Shown: positions 34,524 through 43,661, counted from the first letter of the stretch. The stretch is 64,000 nucleotides of DNA from Streptomyces hygroscopicus subsp. hygroscopicus (GCF_001553455.1 NZ_BBOX01000001.1:1-64000); one strand, 5' to 3'. The notes: generated by a model from the letters alone, not told the origin. A program made the numbers and translations.

Positions 34524-35107
34524 CGGCCGGGCCCAGGGCCAACGCTTCAGCATCCCGGCCGGCCAACGGTTGCACCATCTGCGGCGACAAGGGGTGTGAC
34601 GTCACGGATGCAGAGGCCATCCCGTTCGAGCTCGGGTGTGTGCGGTCCGATCCCGTAGCGGCCGCCAGCGCGGCCGGTTCGGGCCCCGCGGGCATCTGCC
34701 GTACTGCCCTCCAGGGGTCCGCGCCGGCGCCGTCCGGCCACAGGCGCTCGCACAACACGGCCAGGCCCCATGTCCCGGCGGGGCTGCCAGGTCGGCCGGA
34801 ACCGCGCCCGGCCGGCCCTCGACGGCGGCGCACAACGGCTCGCCCAGCGCGAGCAGACCGGTGCGTAAGCGGCGGGCGCCCCCGGCCAGGTCCGCGAGCG
34901 CAGAAAGCTCGGTTCCCACGTGGGGCGCCCACCGATGTTCGACAAGGCTGACTCCAGGCAACGCCATGCGGTGGAGTGCGGAGACGGATCGGGCGAGACG
35001 CCACAGGTCTGTAGCCCGGGGTACGACGAGCTCGCGGTCCGCTACGGAGCGGCCGTGCTGCTCGCACTCCTCAAAGGCCGGCTGTGAGCAGCACTTTCGC
35101 AGCAGAC
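34524..35107. other. Gap with unrecognised minus-strand frame
   Basis: 584 bp between the TetR and cyclase genes. A minus-strand frame from about 35070 to 34700 has protein-like composition (VADRELVVPRATDLWRLARS, SLVEHRWAPHVGTELSALAD), but I do not recognise a family and its ends look scrambled. It is probably a gene remnant. Confidence 0.3.
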
Positions 35108-36004
35108 CTAAAAGACGGCGAGGGGATTGACCGGGAGTCCGGTGGCGCCGTGCACGGGAATCGTCCCGAGCGCGAACAGGAAGCTGTATCGATCGATTTC
35201 GGCGCACACCCGCGCCAGCTCAGCCACATTGGCGCAGTCGATCAACGGCATCCCCAGCTGGGCGAGGGCAATGTTGTGCAGCACAGGCGATCCGCCCGAC
35301 GGTCCGGGGAGCTTGTCGCCGATATCGCCGGCGTACAGGCACACTTCACGCTCCGCCATCCACTCGACGGCACTCAGCGAGGTGGTGGGCAGGGGGTCGA
35401 AAGGATCGTCGGCGGCGACCCACCCCCCGCGCACGACCAGCGCGTCACCGGACTCGACTCGCACTCCCTGACGCTCCTCGGCCGCCGCCAGGTCGTCCGC
35501 CGTCACGACATGGTTCTCGGCGAGCCGCTCTCCCGGCGCCAGGTCGAGAAACACCCCCCGGGTAACGATCCCGTCGACGAACGCCGACGACGAACTCCGG
35601 CTGACCGTCGCTCCGGCGGTCGCTTCGGCGAGTGAGACACCGGGGTAGACGGTGTTGTCGACCGGTATGTGCGCCAAGGCGTCGATGTGCGTCGAACGCG
35701 CGTGGTGGACGTTGATCAGCAGCACATCGGTCAACGCCGGGGTGGGCGAACCGGAAAACGTCATGGTTTGCAGTACGGCGGACGGCATGCTGTGCTCGGC
35801 GAAAGCGACCGGCGCGGCCATGGGTACCGGCGTGATCGAGTGAGCCAGGGAGACAACACGACCCGTCATGGCTTGGGCCACGCCACGGACGCGCGCTGCG
35901 GGCGTAATGAAATTCAGGGTGCCTCGGTCGTCGTCAGCGCCCCAGCGGCCCCGGTTGGTCAGCGGCCCTTTCCCTCGCGGCCAGGAAACTTCGTCCGTGT
36001 CCAT
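35108..36004 (-). CDS. Cyclase-family (kynurenine-formamidase-like) hydrolase
   Basis: A 298-residue member of the cyclase/KynB family of metal-dependent hydrolases. The family motif HxGTHxDxxxH appears as HARSTHIDALAH (101-112): the Gly is replaced by Arg-Ser, but the three His and the Asp that bind metal remain. The C-terminal VHGATGLPVNPLAVF is typical. It could hydrolyse an amide, lactone or ester intermediate of an aromatic pathway. GAGGAAAG precedes ATG 36004. The neighbouring esterase and LLM genes are on the same strand. Confidence 0.88.
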   Translation of the reverse strand: MDTDEVSWPRGKGPLTNRGRWGADDDRGTLNFITPAARVRGVAQAMTGRVVSLAHSITPVPMAAPVAFAEHSMPSAVLQTMTFSGSPTPALTDVLLINVHHARSTHIDALAHIPVDNTVYPGVSLAEATAGATVSRSSSSAFVDGIVTRGVFLDLAPGERLAENHVVTADDLAAAEERQGVRVESGDALVVRGGWVAADDPFDPLPTTSLSAVEWMAEREVCLYAGDIGDKLPGPSGGSPVLHNIALAQLGMPLIDCANVAELARVCAEIDRYSFLFALGTIPVHGATGLPVNPLAVF

Positions 36005-36217
36005 CTTTCCTCGCAGTTCATGGTTGGTTTGGTAGAGGTGCTGGCTCAGTGCGGCTCGGCCGACGTCGTGAAGGTCGGGACATCAGTCGGCCCACCGAGG
36101 ACGGTGGTCGGTCTTCCCGCTCCAGGCAGGCAGTCCTGGGCTCGTCTCGACGAGTCGGCCGCGGGTTCGGCCCGCGAGTTCCCTCGCGTGCAGATCACGT
36201 CGGCTCCGCTCTGCTTG

Positions 36218-37186
36218 TCAGCCCGCGGTCAAGAGTCGCCGGACCCAGGCGGTTCGGGTCGCCGATGCGGTCCGCGACAGCGCGGCTTGTGGCGCGATGC
36301 CGTCGAAGCCGTGGAAACCGCCCGGCCAGACGTGCAGTTCGGTCTGGACGCCGGCCTGCAGCAGCCGAGCGGCGTAATGGATGTCCTCGTCGCGGAAGGT
36401 CTCGACAGAGCCGACGTCGACGAAGGAGGTGGGCAAGCCGGTCAGGTCGGTCGCTCTCGCGGGCGCCGTGTAGATGCTGACGTCGCTGCCGCCTCTGCGT
36501 TCGCCGAGCAGCGCGTTCCATCCGGTCATGTTGCTGGTGGTGTCCCAGATGCCCGCACCGTCGAGTTCTCGGCTGCTGCGGGTGATGAAGCGGTCGTCGA
36601 GCATCGGGCACATGAGCAACTGGCCCAGCGGCTGAGGGCCGCCGCGGTCGCGTGCGAGAAGCGCCACGCCGGCCGCGAGCCCGCCGCCGGCGCTCGCTCC
36701 GGTGACGACGATGCGGTTCGGGTCACCACCTATCTCCGTGGCGAGGCGGTGGGTGCCCAGCAGACCCGCGTAGCAGTCCTCGATCGGCGCCGGGTCGGGG
36801 TGCTCAGGTGCCAGGCGGTACTCCACCGACACCACGATGGCGCCGATGTCGACGGCCCAGTCCAGCACGGCGCCGACTCCGGTGCGGTTGTTGCCGATGA
36901 TCATGCCGCCGCCGTGCATGTAGTAGAAGATGGGCGCTCCTGCTGCCAGGCCCACCGGCCTGAGGACGAGCAGCGAAACCTCGGAAGCGCCCGCCGGACC
37001 GGGTACGGACCTGTTCCGCAGGTGGATGGTCCCGTCGCGCGTCAGATCCTCGTCCGGGACGGCGAACAGGGGGTTCACCCGCAGTTCCTCGATGTCCTCG
37101 GCGGTGATGGTGGGTGACAGATGTCGGTGTACGACCGTCAGCGCTGCGGCGAGCTCCGGGTCGAGCGGTGGGTGTGTCCTGGGCAT
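36218..37186 (-). CDS. Alpha/beta hydrolase (HSL-type esterase)
   Basis: A 322-residue hormone-sensitive-lipase-like esterase. The oxyanion motif HGGG lies at 91-94, the nucleophile Ser165 in GASAGGG, and the catalytic His in WPGGFHGFDG near the C-terminus; the Asp is in the FVDVGSVETFRDEDI region. It hydrolyses short-chain acyl esters. It starts 15 bp after the LLM monooxygenase gene and is therefore in the same operon, suggesting that the ester is made by a Baeyer-Villiger or similar oxidation (inference). Confidence 0.92.
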   Translation of the reverse strand: MPRTHPPLDPELAAALTVVHRHLSPTITAEDIEELRVNPLFAVPDEDLTRDGTIHLRNRSVPGPAGASEVSLLVLRPVGLAAGAPIFYYMHGGGMIIGNNRTGVGAVLDWAVDIGAIVVSVEYRLAPEHPDPAPIEDCYAGLLGTHRLATEIGGDPNRIVVTGASAGGGLAAGVALLARDRGGPQPLGQLLMCPMLDDRFITRSSRELDGAGIWDTTSNMTGWNALLGERRGGSDVSIYTAPARATDLTGLPTSFVDVGSVETFRDEDIHYAARLLQAGVQTELHVWPGGFHGFDGIAPQAALSRTASATRTAWVRRLLTAG

Positions 37187-37201
37187 CTGTGATTCCTCGG
37201 C

Positions 37202-38107
37202 TCAGGGGGCGGTGATCGTGCCGGAGAGGGGGGCGATGACGGTGTCGGCGACCCAGCGTGCGACGCCGGTCGGGTAGGGCGCGCCCAGTCCGAGCACGAT
37301 GTGATTGAACCCGCCGTCGAGCGCTGCGCGGATGGTGCGGCGGGTGCCGTCGGGCCGGTCGTATGAGACGGGCAGGACGATGGATCGAGTGATCTCGGCC
37401 GGGTTCCGGCCGATCTCGTCGCACAGCCGGTCCAGGGTGGCGCTGCGCTCGATGGCCTTGTCGATGCCGCCGCCGGGCATGTTCCACCGGTCCGCGTGCT
37501 TGGCGACCACGCGCAGCGTCGGCGTGGCCTGGCCGCCGACCAGGATCGGCGGATGGGGGCGCTGGACGGGTTTGGGACCGCAGAACGCGCCCGTCAGCCG
37601 GTGGTAGTCGCCCTGGAAGTCGAACGGTGCGGTTTCGGTCCATAGTCTGCGGATGATCGTGCACGCCTCGGCGAGGCTTCCGACCGCGTGGGCGGCGTCG
37701 TGGAAGGGGAGGCCGTGCGCTGCGTACTCACGCCGGGCCAGCGGCACGTCGGGGCGAGAGCCCGCGCCGATGCCGAACTCGAGTCGGCCGCCGGAGACGG
37801 CATCGACCGTGGCGGCGATCTTGGCCAGCATGGCCGGTGGCCGGAACCTGTTGCTCGTGACCATCACCCCGAGCCGCAACCGCTCGGTTCGGGCCGCGAG
37901 AGCGGACAGCAGGGTCCAGCCCTCGAAGGTGGGCCCGTTCGGGTCGCCGCCGAGCGGCATGAGGTGGTCGAACAGCCAGGCGTGCTCGATCTGTGTGATG
38001 CCGTCCGCTTCGTCCCAGACCCGCAGGACGTCGTCATAGGCGACCTGCGCCGGGGCGGTCATGATTCCGAAACTGGGCTTGCGGGCCGGCACGAGGGGGT
38101 TGATCAC
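37202..38107 (-). CDS. LLM-class flavin-dependent oxidoreductase
   Basis: About 301 residues of a luciferase-like TIM barrel (FMN or F420 dependent). Seen: KPSFGIMTAPAQVAYDDVLR at the start, RLRLGVMVTSNRFRPPAMLA, VDAVSGGRLEFGIGAGSRPD and PPILVGGQATPTLRVVAKHA. GTG 38107 overlaps the stop of the upstream hydrolase remnant by GTGA, so translation is coupled, which decides the start. It probably oxidises or reduces a pathway intermediate upstream of the esterase. Confidence 0.9.
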   Translation of the reverse strand: MINPLVPARKPSFGIMTAPAQVAYDDVLRVWDEADGITQIEHAWLFDHLMPLGGDPNGPTFEGWTLLSALAARTERLRLGVMVTSNRFRPPAMLAKIAATVDAVSGGRLEFGIGAGSRPDVPLARREYAAHGLPFHDAAHAVGSLAEACTIIRRLWTETAPFDFQGDYHRLTGAFCGPKPVQRPHPPILVGGQATPTLRVVAKHADRWNMPGGGIDKAIERSATLDRLCDEIGRNPAEITRSIVLPVSYDRPDGTRRTIRAALDGGFNHIVLGLGAPYPTGVARWVADTVIAPLSGTITAP

Positions 38108-38487
38108 TTCGAGCCGACGCTTCCCAGCGGGGCGTCGGCCGCGGCCGGCGCCCGACGGGCGGTAGGCCACGCGTCATGGTCGAGACCCAGCGCGGTAGGC
38201 GGATACGCCAAAGTGGCCTGCTGGACGAGCGCGACACGCTCGGGGCTCCCGTCGATGGTGCGCGTGTCGTTGGCTCCCTGGATGCCGCCGACTCCGTGTT
38301 CCGCCCCGAACGGGGCCCGCGGATCGGTGGCGCCCGGGCTGAGGCGGTAGCCGTCGGTGATCGTGGACGCCGTGACCCGTACCCGCCGGTCCCGGCCGCG
38401 GTCCGGGGCGGCCAGAGCGATCGGGCCGACGGAGATGACCGGGGCGGTGAAGTCGTTGCCGCCGTCGGCGGACGTGTTGTCGCTCAC
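38104..38487 (-). pseudogene. Alpha/beta hydrolase with large in-frame deletion
   Basis: From GTG 38487 the frame begins as an alpha/beta hydrolase (TAPVISVGPIALAAPDRGRD, RRVRVTA) and ends like the family C-terminus (SPERVALVQQATLAYPPTAL, ending PLGSVGSK), but only about 127 residues remain of about 300. The nucleophile elbow and most of the core are missing, and the two ends are joined without frameshift. The open frame still carries the LLM gene by GTGA coupling, which may explain why it has stayed in frame. Confidence 0.65.
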
Positions 38488-38552
38488 GAGGTGAATGCCT
38501 TTCTCGAACGAGCCCAGCGGGCTCCTGCTGCGCGGTGTCCGGCAGAATCGAA

Positions 38553-38595
38553 ATCCGGAGCGCCGCTCCGGATCACAATACGGAGCAGCGCTCCG
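38553..38595. promoter_or_regulatory. Two tandem CGGAGC palindromes
   Basis: Site 1: ATCCGGAGC (38553-38561) and GCTCCGGAT (38565-38573) around GCC. Site 2: CGGAGC-AGC-GCTCCG at 38581-38595. Centres are 25 bp apart. They lie 66-108 bp upstream of the hydrolase/LLM/esterase operon, and look like paired TetR-type operators. No TetR gene adjoins them now. Confidence 0.6.
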
Positions 38596-38898
38596 CTTTG
38601 CAAGCGGGAGATGCCCACGATTCGGAGCCGGAACCTTCCCCCGCACTTCCACGCCCGCCACATGGTCGATGTGCCCCTCGCGAGACGTGCGCACCGCGCC
38701 CTCGAGGCGACGGAGGGCGGCAGGTGCTGGAGCGCATCCTCCCAGTGCGGTTCACCGCGGAACGGCGACACCAGCCAACTCACCCGCACCCCCGGATCGC
38801 ACCCGTACCCGTGTCCGGTGACACCCGTACCCGTGACCGGTGGCGGGTGTCCCTCCTCCCCCGGGACGAACCCGCGGGAAGGAGGGGAGACCGCGAAG
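38596..38898. other. Non-coding stretch
   Basis: About 300 bp between the tandem palindromes and the secreted hydrolase. No protein-like frame on either strand. A regulator for the palindromes may have been lost from here. A short direct repeat of CACCCGTACCCGTG type occurs at about 38805-38838. Confidence 0.35.
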
Positions 38899-40170
38899 TC
38901 AGCGACGGTCGGCCGTCACGTCGACGGAGGCGATGTCCGCCAGGGGGTGCTGCTTGCCGGTCAGCATCGCGTCGAACCGCTTGTCCCCGGTGAGGTGGCG
39001 CCGGAAGAAGGCGTCGATGTAGGCCGCGGCGACCTGGCGTTGGCCGGTTTCGGTCAGCTGGGTCTCGTAGGCGGAGTCACCGGGGGTGGTGCACTGGCCG
39101 GGGTGGTCGCCGTCGTGGCCGGCGTCGTCGGCGGCGGCGACCTGTCCGCTGTCCGGGGACCACTGTGTGTTGAAGTAGTTGTGATTCGCGCCGTGTACCT
39201 CGAACCGGTAGAACCCGGCGGAGCTCTTGGCCGTCGCGTCGGCGGCGAAGGAGAAGGCCTCAAGACCGACTTGACCGTCGCAGGTCCCGCGCATCACGGC
39301 CACGGGCGTCTCCGTGATGCCGTACGCGGTCATGTCCTCGGTCATGACGTTGTAGGCGGGGGCCAGCGCCATGACCGCCCTGACCTTGACGCCGGCGGGC
39401 CACTGGGCCTTGTGGCGATCGGCCGCCTGCCAGGTCACGCCCGCGCCGCCGCGCGAGTGGCCCATGGTGCCGACCTTGTTCAGGTCGACGCGATGCCTGA
39501 AGTCGACGCGTTGCGGCTTGCCCGTGACCGGGTCACGGAACGCACCGACGAGACCGCCACGGCCCGAGGCGTTGAGCTGCTGCCACAGGGCGAGGTGCTT
39601 GTTGATCAGGTCGGCCCGCGCGGAGGCGTTCTCGTCGCCCCACACCGATGAGGCGTTGATGCCGTTGGCGCGGATGGACACCACGATGAAGCCGTGGCCG
39701 GCCAGTTCCTCGCCGAGGTAGTCGTAGCCGCGTTCGTTGGCGATGGGAGGTGTGCCGGGGGCGCAGGGCCAACTGAACAGTTTCTGGCCGGCGGCCGCGT
39801 ACGCGTCCCAGTCCCCGGCCTGTTCGGCGGCGTCACGGGAAGCCGCTGCCGCCCGGTCCGCGCAGGTCTCGTGCCAGCCGTGCAGCTGGACGATGAGGGG
39901 CCGCGGCGTGGTGCCGAGATCCTTCGGGTAGTGCACGGTCGCGGCGATCTCGACCGGTTCCCCGGTTCCCGGCAGCCGATAGGCCTGGTCACCCAGGTTG
40001 TAGGTGACGGTGGTGACGCCCCCCGGCCCATGGGGCAGAGCGTCGGAGGCCGCGGCGGACGCGGGGCTTGCCACCAGGGCCTGCGACAGGAAGAGGGCGG
40101 CCGTGGACACGGCGAGTGTGCGGGCGCGAAACAGGCGGCGAGAAGCCGTGGATGTGTCGTTGTGTGTCAA
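38899..40170 (-). CDS. Secreted alpha/beta hydrolase (lipase/cutinase-like)
   Basis: 423 residues with an N-terminal Sec-type signal peptide (Arg-rich n-region, hydrophobic LAVSTAALFLSQALVA, cleavage near ASA-A at about 38-41). The core has an alpha/beta hydrolase fold with oxyanion-side RPLIVQLHGWHETC, nucleophile Ser in GTMGHSRGG and a catalytic His in FEVHGANHNYF. It probably cleaves esters outside the cell. It stands alone, with about 100 bp of non-coding leader. Confidence 0.9.
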   Translation of the reverse strand: MTHNDTSTASRRLFRARTLAVSTAALFLSQALVASPASAAASDALPHGPGGVTTVTYNLGDQAYRLPGTGEPVEIAATVHYPKDLGTTPRPLIVQLHGWHETCADRAAAASRDAAEQAGDWDAYAAAGQKLFSWPCAPGTPPIANERGYDYLGEELAGHGFIVVSIRANGINASSVWGDENASARADLINKHLALWQQLNASGRGGLVGAFRDPVTGKPQRVDFRHRVDLNKVGTMGHSRGGAGVTWQAADRHKAQWPAGVKVRAVMALAPAYNVMTEDMTAYGITETPVAVMRGTCDGQVGLEAFSFAADATAKSSAGFYRFEVHGANHNYFNTQWSPDSGQVAAADDAGHDGDHPGQCTTPGDSAYETQLTETGQRQVAAAYIDAFFRRHLTGDKRFDAMLTGKQHPLADIASVDVTADRR

Positions 40171-40389
40171 GGACGGTCTCCGTGAATAGTGAGCAGTGAG
40201 CGTGACTCCGGCAGGCAGTCGCCAGGCCGGATGATGGCTTCACTCCGACAGACGCCCGGCGAGGTCCTGGGTTGCGCGGCCCGGGGGTTCCGGCGTGTAC
40301 GGGTTCTCGCCTTCCCGTCCGCATGCGGCACACCGTGGGGTGTGCCGGTGTGCCGGTGTGCCGCGTGAGCGACGCCACATTCTTCCCGG

Positions 40390-40800
40390 CACCCGCAACC
40401 CTCGTGGACGACCTTCCCACCGCGGAGGACGTCGTCCAGGATGCGTTCACGGCCCTGTTCCGCCGTCATGGCGGCACACTCGCCGGCCTGGCCGACCCCG
40501 AGGCGTATCTGCGGACCAGCGTGGTGAACGGCGCGCGCTCGGTCCTGCGCAGGCGCCGGACCGCCCGCGCCCACGTGCGGGACCGCCCGCGCACACGTTA
40601 CGTGCCGGAGCGGCCCGTCGACGTTGCGCCGGCCGACGAGGACGTGCTGCCGAAGGAGGAACACCGGGCGGCGCTGCGGTCGCTCACCCGACGGCAGTCC
40701 GGTCCTTCGGTCTCCCCGGCCGGTGGCTCCGGCCCGACGGCGTCACCGAATGCGGGGACCGTGGCACCCGCTCCCGCACCGCCGCCCTCCGGCTGCCCGG
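40390..40800 (+). pseudogene. ECF sigma factor, broken
   Basis: The plus strand keeps sigma region 2 (LVDDLPTAEDVVQDAFTALF, LADPEAYLRTSVVNGARSVL, RRRRTARAHVRDRP), but region 4 is lost: after EEHRAALRSLTRRQ the frame becomes Pro/Gly-rich, while traces of region 4 (VTECGDRGTRSRTAAL) appear in another frame. The N-terminus is also abnormal (SDATFFPAPAT). The gene looks inactivated by small indels. Confidence 0.65.
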
Positions 40801-40911
40801 CCGGGCGTTCTGGTCCCGGGCCCACGGGGGTCGCCCCGAGGTGGCTCCTCGCGGAGGCCCTGCCGGGTGGATAGCACCGGGCCTGTCACGCCGTTACGGA
40901 CGGGGCTCCCG

Positions 40912-41829
40912 TCACCGCGGGCGGGCGAAGGCGGACTCGATGAAGCGGATCACCCGGTCGTGCAGTGCGGCGCCCTGGGGACTCCTGCGGATCATGTCGG
41001 TCCCGTGGAATCCACTCCGATCGATGACGAGCTTCTTGTCCTTCGAGGCGGAGGCCGCGTACAGCTCACGGACCTGCTTCTCCACGGCGCCGTTCATGTC
41101 GCCGGGCGAGACGACGAACAAGGAAGGAGCGTCGATCGTCCTCACCGCGGCCACGCCATCGCCGCCGCAACGGGCAGGGGAGGACATGATGAGCAGCCCC
41201 ACCACCGGCAAGCGGCCCTCGGCGCCGGCGATCGCCGCGGTGGTCCCGCCGCACGACGCTCCTCCGAGGAAGACACGCTGGGCGCCCAGGCGCTTGAGTT
41301 CGGCGAGTGCGGCACGGGCGTCCCGAGCGATGTGCTCGTTGTCGGGCACCTCTTCCGAGGCGCCGTGGTTGCGGTATTCCGGGATCATCACGTGGTAGCC
41401 GCGGGACGCGAGTTCCTTTCCGATGTCGAGGAACGAGCAGATGCTGTAGCCCTGCTCGTGGCCGAGCAGCACCCCATCGGGACCGTCACCGAGTTCGAGG
41501 GCGGACACGTGCACGCCGTCGCTTGTGGTGAGTGTGGTGGCCTTGTCCCGCAGGGCCCTGGGTACGCAGGCGTTGACGAGGTGGCCCGTGCTGTTGCGGA
41601 CCGTTTCGTGGGGCCAGCCGGGGGTGTAGGAGACGGGTGGTCGGGGGGTGGGCCGGGCGGTGTGCGGTGTGGCCCGGTCCTGCGCCGAGTGTCCGCCGGT
41701 CGACGGCTCGGCCGCCGCCGACGTGTGGGCGGACCTCGGCGCACGGGCCGTATCCGGCCCGGAGGAGCACGCCGCCAGCGCACCAAAGCACAGCAGCGCG
41801 ACCAGGATCGCGCGGGGATCTCTTCTCAC
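40912..41829 (-). CDS. Alpha/beta hydrolase lipoprotein
   Basis: From GTG 41829 (AAGGA just upstream): a lipoprotein signal VRRDPRAILVALLCFGALAA with Cys21 as the lipid-anchor residue (LAAC). The mature 285 residues form an alpha/beta hydrolase with VLLGHEQGYSICSFL, nucleophile Ser in GGASCGGTT and FVVSPGDMNGAV, and a catalytic His in DRSGFHGTDM. It should be tethered outside the membrane and cleave esters or amides. Longer upstream frames lack family sequence. Confidence 0.85.
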   Translation of the reverse strand: MRRDPRAILVALLCFGALAACSSGPDTARAPRSAHTSAAAEPSTGGHSAQDRATPHTARPTPRPPVSYTPGWPHETVRNSTGHLVNACVPRALRDKATTLTTSDGVHVSALELGDGPDGVLLGHEQGYSICSFLDIGKELASRGYHVMIPEYRNHGASEEVPDNEHIARDARAALAELKRLGAQRVFLGGASCGGTTAAIAGAEGRLPVVGLLIMSSPARCGGDGVAAVRTIDAPSLFVVSPGDMNGAVEKQVRELYAASASKDKKLVIDRSGFHGTDMIRRSPQGAALHDRVIRFIESAFARPR

Positions 41830-42229
41830 TGTTCGTCCTTGCTCTTCTCTCCCGGGTGCTCGAAGTGCCCTGGGACGGCACGGAGGGTGGCGCCGGGTAC
41901 GACGCGTGGTCCCGCCCCGAGGGCGGGTACGGCGCGCCCGGGGCCGCCACCTTCGAGCTGTTCGCATGCGCTGCCCCGCAGTGAGCGAGCACCGCACATC
42001 CCTACGTCATGACAGACGCGCGTCCCCTGGCGAGGTTGCAGGTGCCGTCGCGCGTCTCCGCAATGCGCGGTGCGTCGGTACGTGCATCGGGCAGCGCCAC
42101 GAGACGCTGTGGTGCGCGCGGAGGCCAGAGGCCACCGCGTCCGGCCTGTCGCGGCGGTAACTGAGGGCGGCCTGTGGGTGTTTCCCGCCGACGTCCCGCG
42201 CGCTGCGACGACCGCGAGCGACGCCGCGG
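41830..42229. other. Non-coding stretch
   Basis: 400 bp upstream of the lipoprotein gene. I see no frame with family similarity. It is likely the promoter region plus debris adjoining the MBL-fold remnant. Confidence 0.35.
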
Positions 42230-42600
42230 GCAGGGCAGGCTGCTCATCTGCGCCGACGGCATCGCGCCCGTCCTCGGCCGTGTCGTGCTGTGGGAAAGCG
42301 CCACCGGATCGACGGCAACCTCAGCCTGGATCCCGTGCCGAGCCACAGCTTCTACGTCGGCCATCCGTCCTCGGGCTCTGATCACGCCGTGTTCGCAGGT
42401 GATGTGGTACACAGCCCGGTACGGCATCGCACCGGGCTGCAGCGGTTGCTTCCGCGAGGCCCGCGCCAGGCCACCGCGACTGGCCTCGCCCTGCTCGAAC
42501 GCGCCGCCGACTCGGGCGGACTCGTGGTGCCCGCACCTCACCGGAGCGGGCGCGGCCGAGGTCCGGCGCGAGGGCAGCCGGTTCCCCTCACTCGGCGGGC
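42230..42600 (+). pseudogene. MBL-fold metallohydrolase, C-terminal remnant
   Basis: A plus-strand frame keeps GSDHAVFAGDVVHSPVRHRT, then GPRQATATGLALLERAADSG and GLVVPA, typical of the C-terminal half of an MBL-fold hydrolase (the Asp ligand in FAGD). At about 42540 the end continues in a second frame (HLTGAGAAEVRREGSRF). The upstream HxHxDH motif is absent. Dead fragment. Confidence 0.6.
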
Positions 42601-42639
42601 ACCCTCGGCAAGCTGACGGACCGTGGCGACGACCGCTGG

Positions 42640-42984
42640 AGTGCGGCGAACACCGTGGGGAACCGGTGCAGGTTCGCCGCGACCGTGCCCGCCCTGTCAC
42701 CGGCGGCATCCGCACGGGCCTGGATCTGCCGCAGAGCCCGGGTGAGGACTTTGTCGAGCGCATAGCGGCCGAAGCGGGGTGTACGCGGTCTTCCACGGCC
42801 CGTGGCGTTCCGGCAGGTCACGCCAGGAGATCCCGGTACGGATCTCGCCGACCATCCCGTTGACGACCTGCCGGTCCTCCACACGAGGCCGCCCCGTTAC
42901 GGCCCGGGGCATCAGCGGAGCGAGCAACTCCCGTTCCAAGCCAGGGAGTTCATGACGACGTACCACCACACCAGATACCACCAC
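42640..42984 (-). mobile_element. IS5-family transposase remnant, frameshifted
   Basis: The minus strand gives RRHELPGLERELLAPLMPRA, RPRVEDRQVVNGMVGEIRTG and ISWRDLPERHGPW, then after a frameshift near 42770 RFGRYALDKVLTRALRQIQA. This is the N-terminal part of a streptomycete IS5-group transposase. The catalytic DDE part is missing. Confidence 0.8.
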
Positions 42985-43008
42985 CAGGAGGATCTGTGAG
43001 GCCAGACC

Positions 43009-43578
43009 CTAGCGCACGACTCCGGCCGCGCGTACGTCGGCGAGCGCTTGCCGTGCCAGCGGGCCGAAGCCCTCGCGGTTGTTGGTGTCGACCCACTGAT
43101 CGTAGGCGATCTCCCAGACGAGCGCACCCAGTTTCGCGGCCACGCGAGCGGTCAGGCTCGGGACTCCGCGGCGTTCGAGGGCCTCGATCATCGAGGCGGT
43201 GAGGTCGATCCTTTTCAGGGCTTCGCGTTCACGCAGTTCCGTGTGGGCGTTCAGCACGGCCTGGCGCCGGCCGCTGAACTCGCGGCGGTCGGCGGTGAAG
43301 AACGTCCGGCCGAGCGCGTCGAGGCCGTGGGCCACCGCGTCGAGCGGCCCGGCCGTCGGCGGCGCCGAGGCGATCCCCTCGACGAGCAGACCGGCCACCG
43401 TGCCCCCGCCGAAGAGCACCTCACGCTTGTCCGGGAAGTACCGGAAGAACGTGCTCTTGGTGAGCCCCGCACGCTCCGCGATCTCGATCACGGTCGTGCT
43501 CTCGTAACCGCGCTCCTCGAAGAGGTCGAGGGCGGCAGCGGCGAGTCGTCCTGGTGCGTCAGGTTGCCAGCGAGCCAT
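43009..43578 (-). CDS. TetR-family regulator
   Basis: A 189-residue TetR protein with a helix-turn-helix at about 10-55 (RLAAAALDLFEERGYESTTV, IEIAERAGLTKSTFFRYFPD) and a helical C-terminal ligand domain. It is divergent from the oxidoreductase at 43662, with two operator-like repeats in the 83-bp spacer. It probably represses itself and the oxidoreductase. Confidence 0.92.
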   Translation of the reverse strand: MARWQPDAPGRLAAAALDLFEERGYESTTVIEIAERAGLTKSTFFRYFPDKREVLFGGGTVAGLLVEGIASAPPTAGPLDAVAHGLDALGRTFFTADRREFSGRRQAVLNAHTELREREALKRIDLTASMIEALERRGVPSLTARVAAKLGALVWEIAYDQWVDTNNREGFGPLARQALADVRAAGVVR

Positions 43579-43591
43579 GGGAGCAGTGTAC

Positions 43592-43645
43592 GGGACTTGG
43601 TCCCATCACTGGTGTAGGGTCGATGAGACCAAGTCCCATCACTGG
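43592..43645. promoter_or_regulatory. Tandem TetR-type operators
   Basis: Site 1 is GGGAC-TTG-GTCCC (43592-43604). Site 2 is GAGAC-CAA-GTCCC (43625-43637). Both are followed by ATCACTGG, so GTCCCATCACTGG repeats exactly at 43600-43612 and 43633-43645, 33 bp (three helical turns) apart. They fill the spacer between the divergent TetR and oxidoreductase genes. Confidence 0.65.
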
Positions 43646-43661
43646 CCAGGAGAGGTCACCG

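Noticed and set aside
42002-42796. Minus-strand frame of about 264 codons
   Set aside because: It runs antisense to the MBL-fold remnant and across the IS5 remnant, with no family signature.
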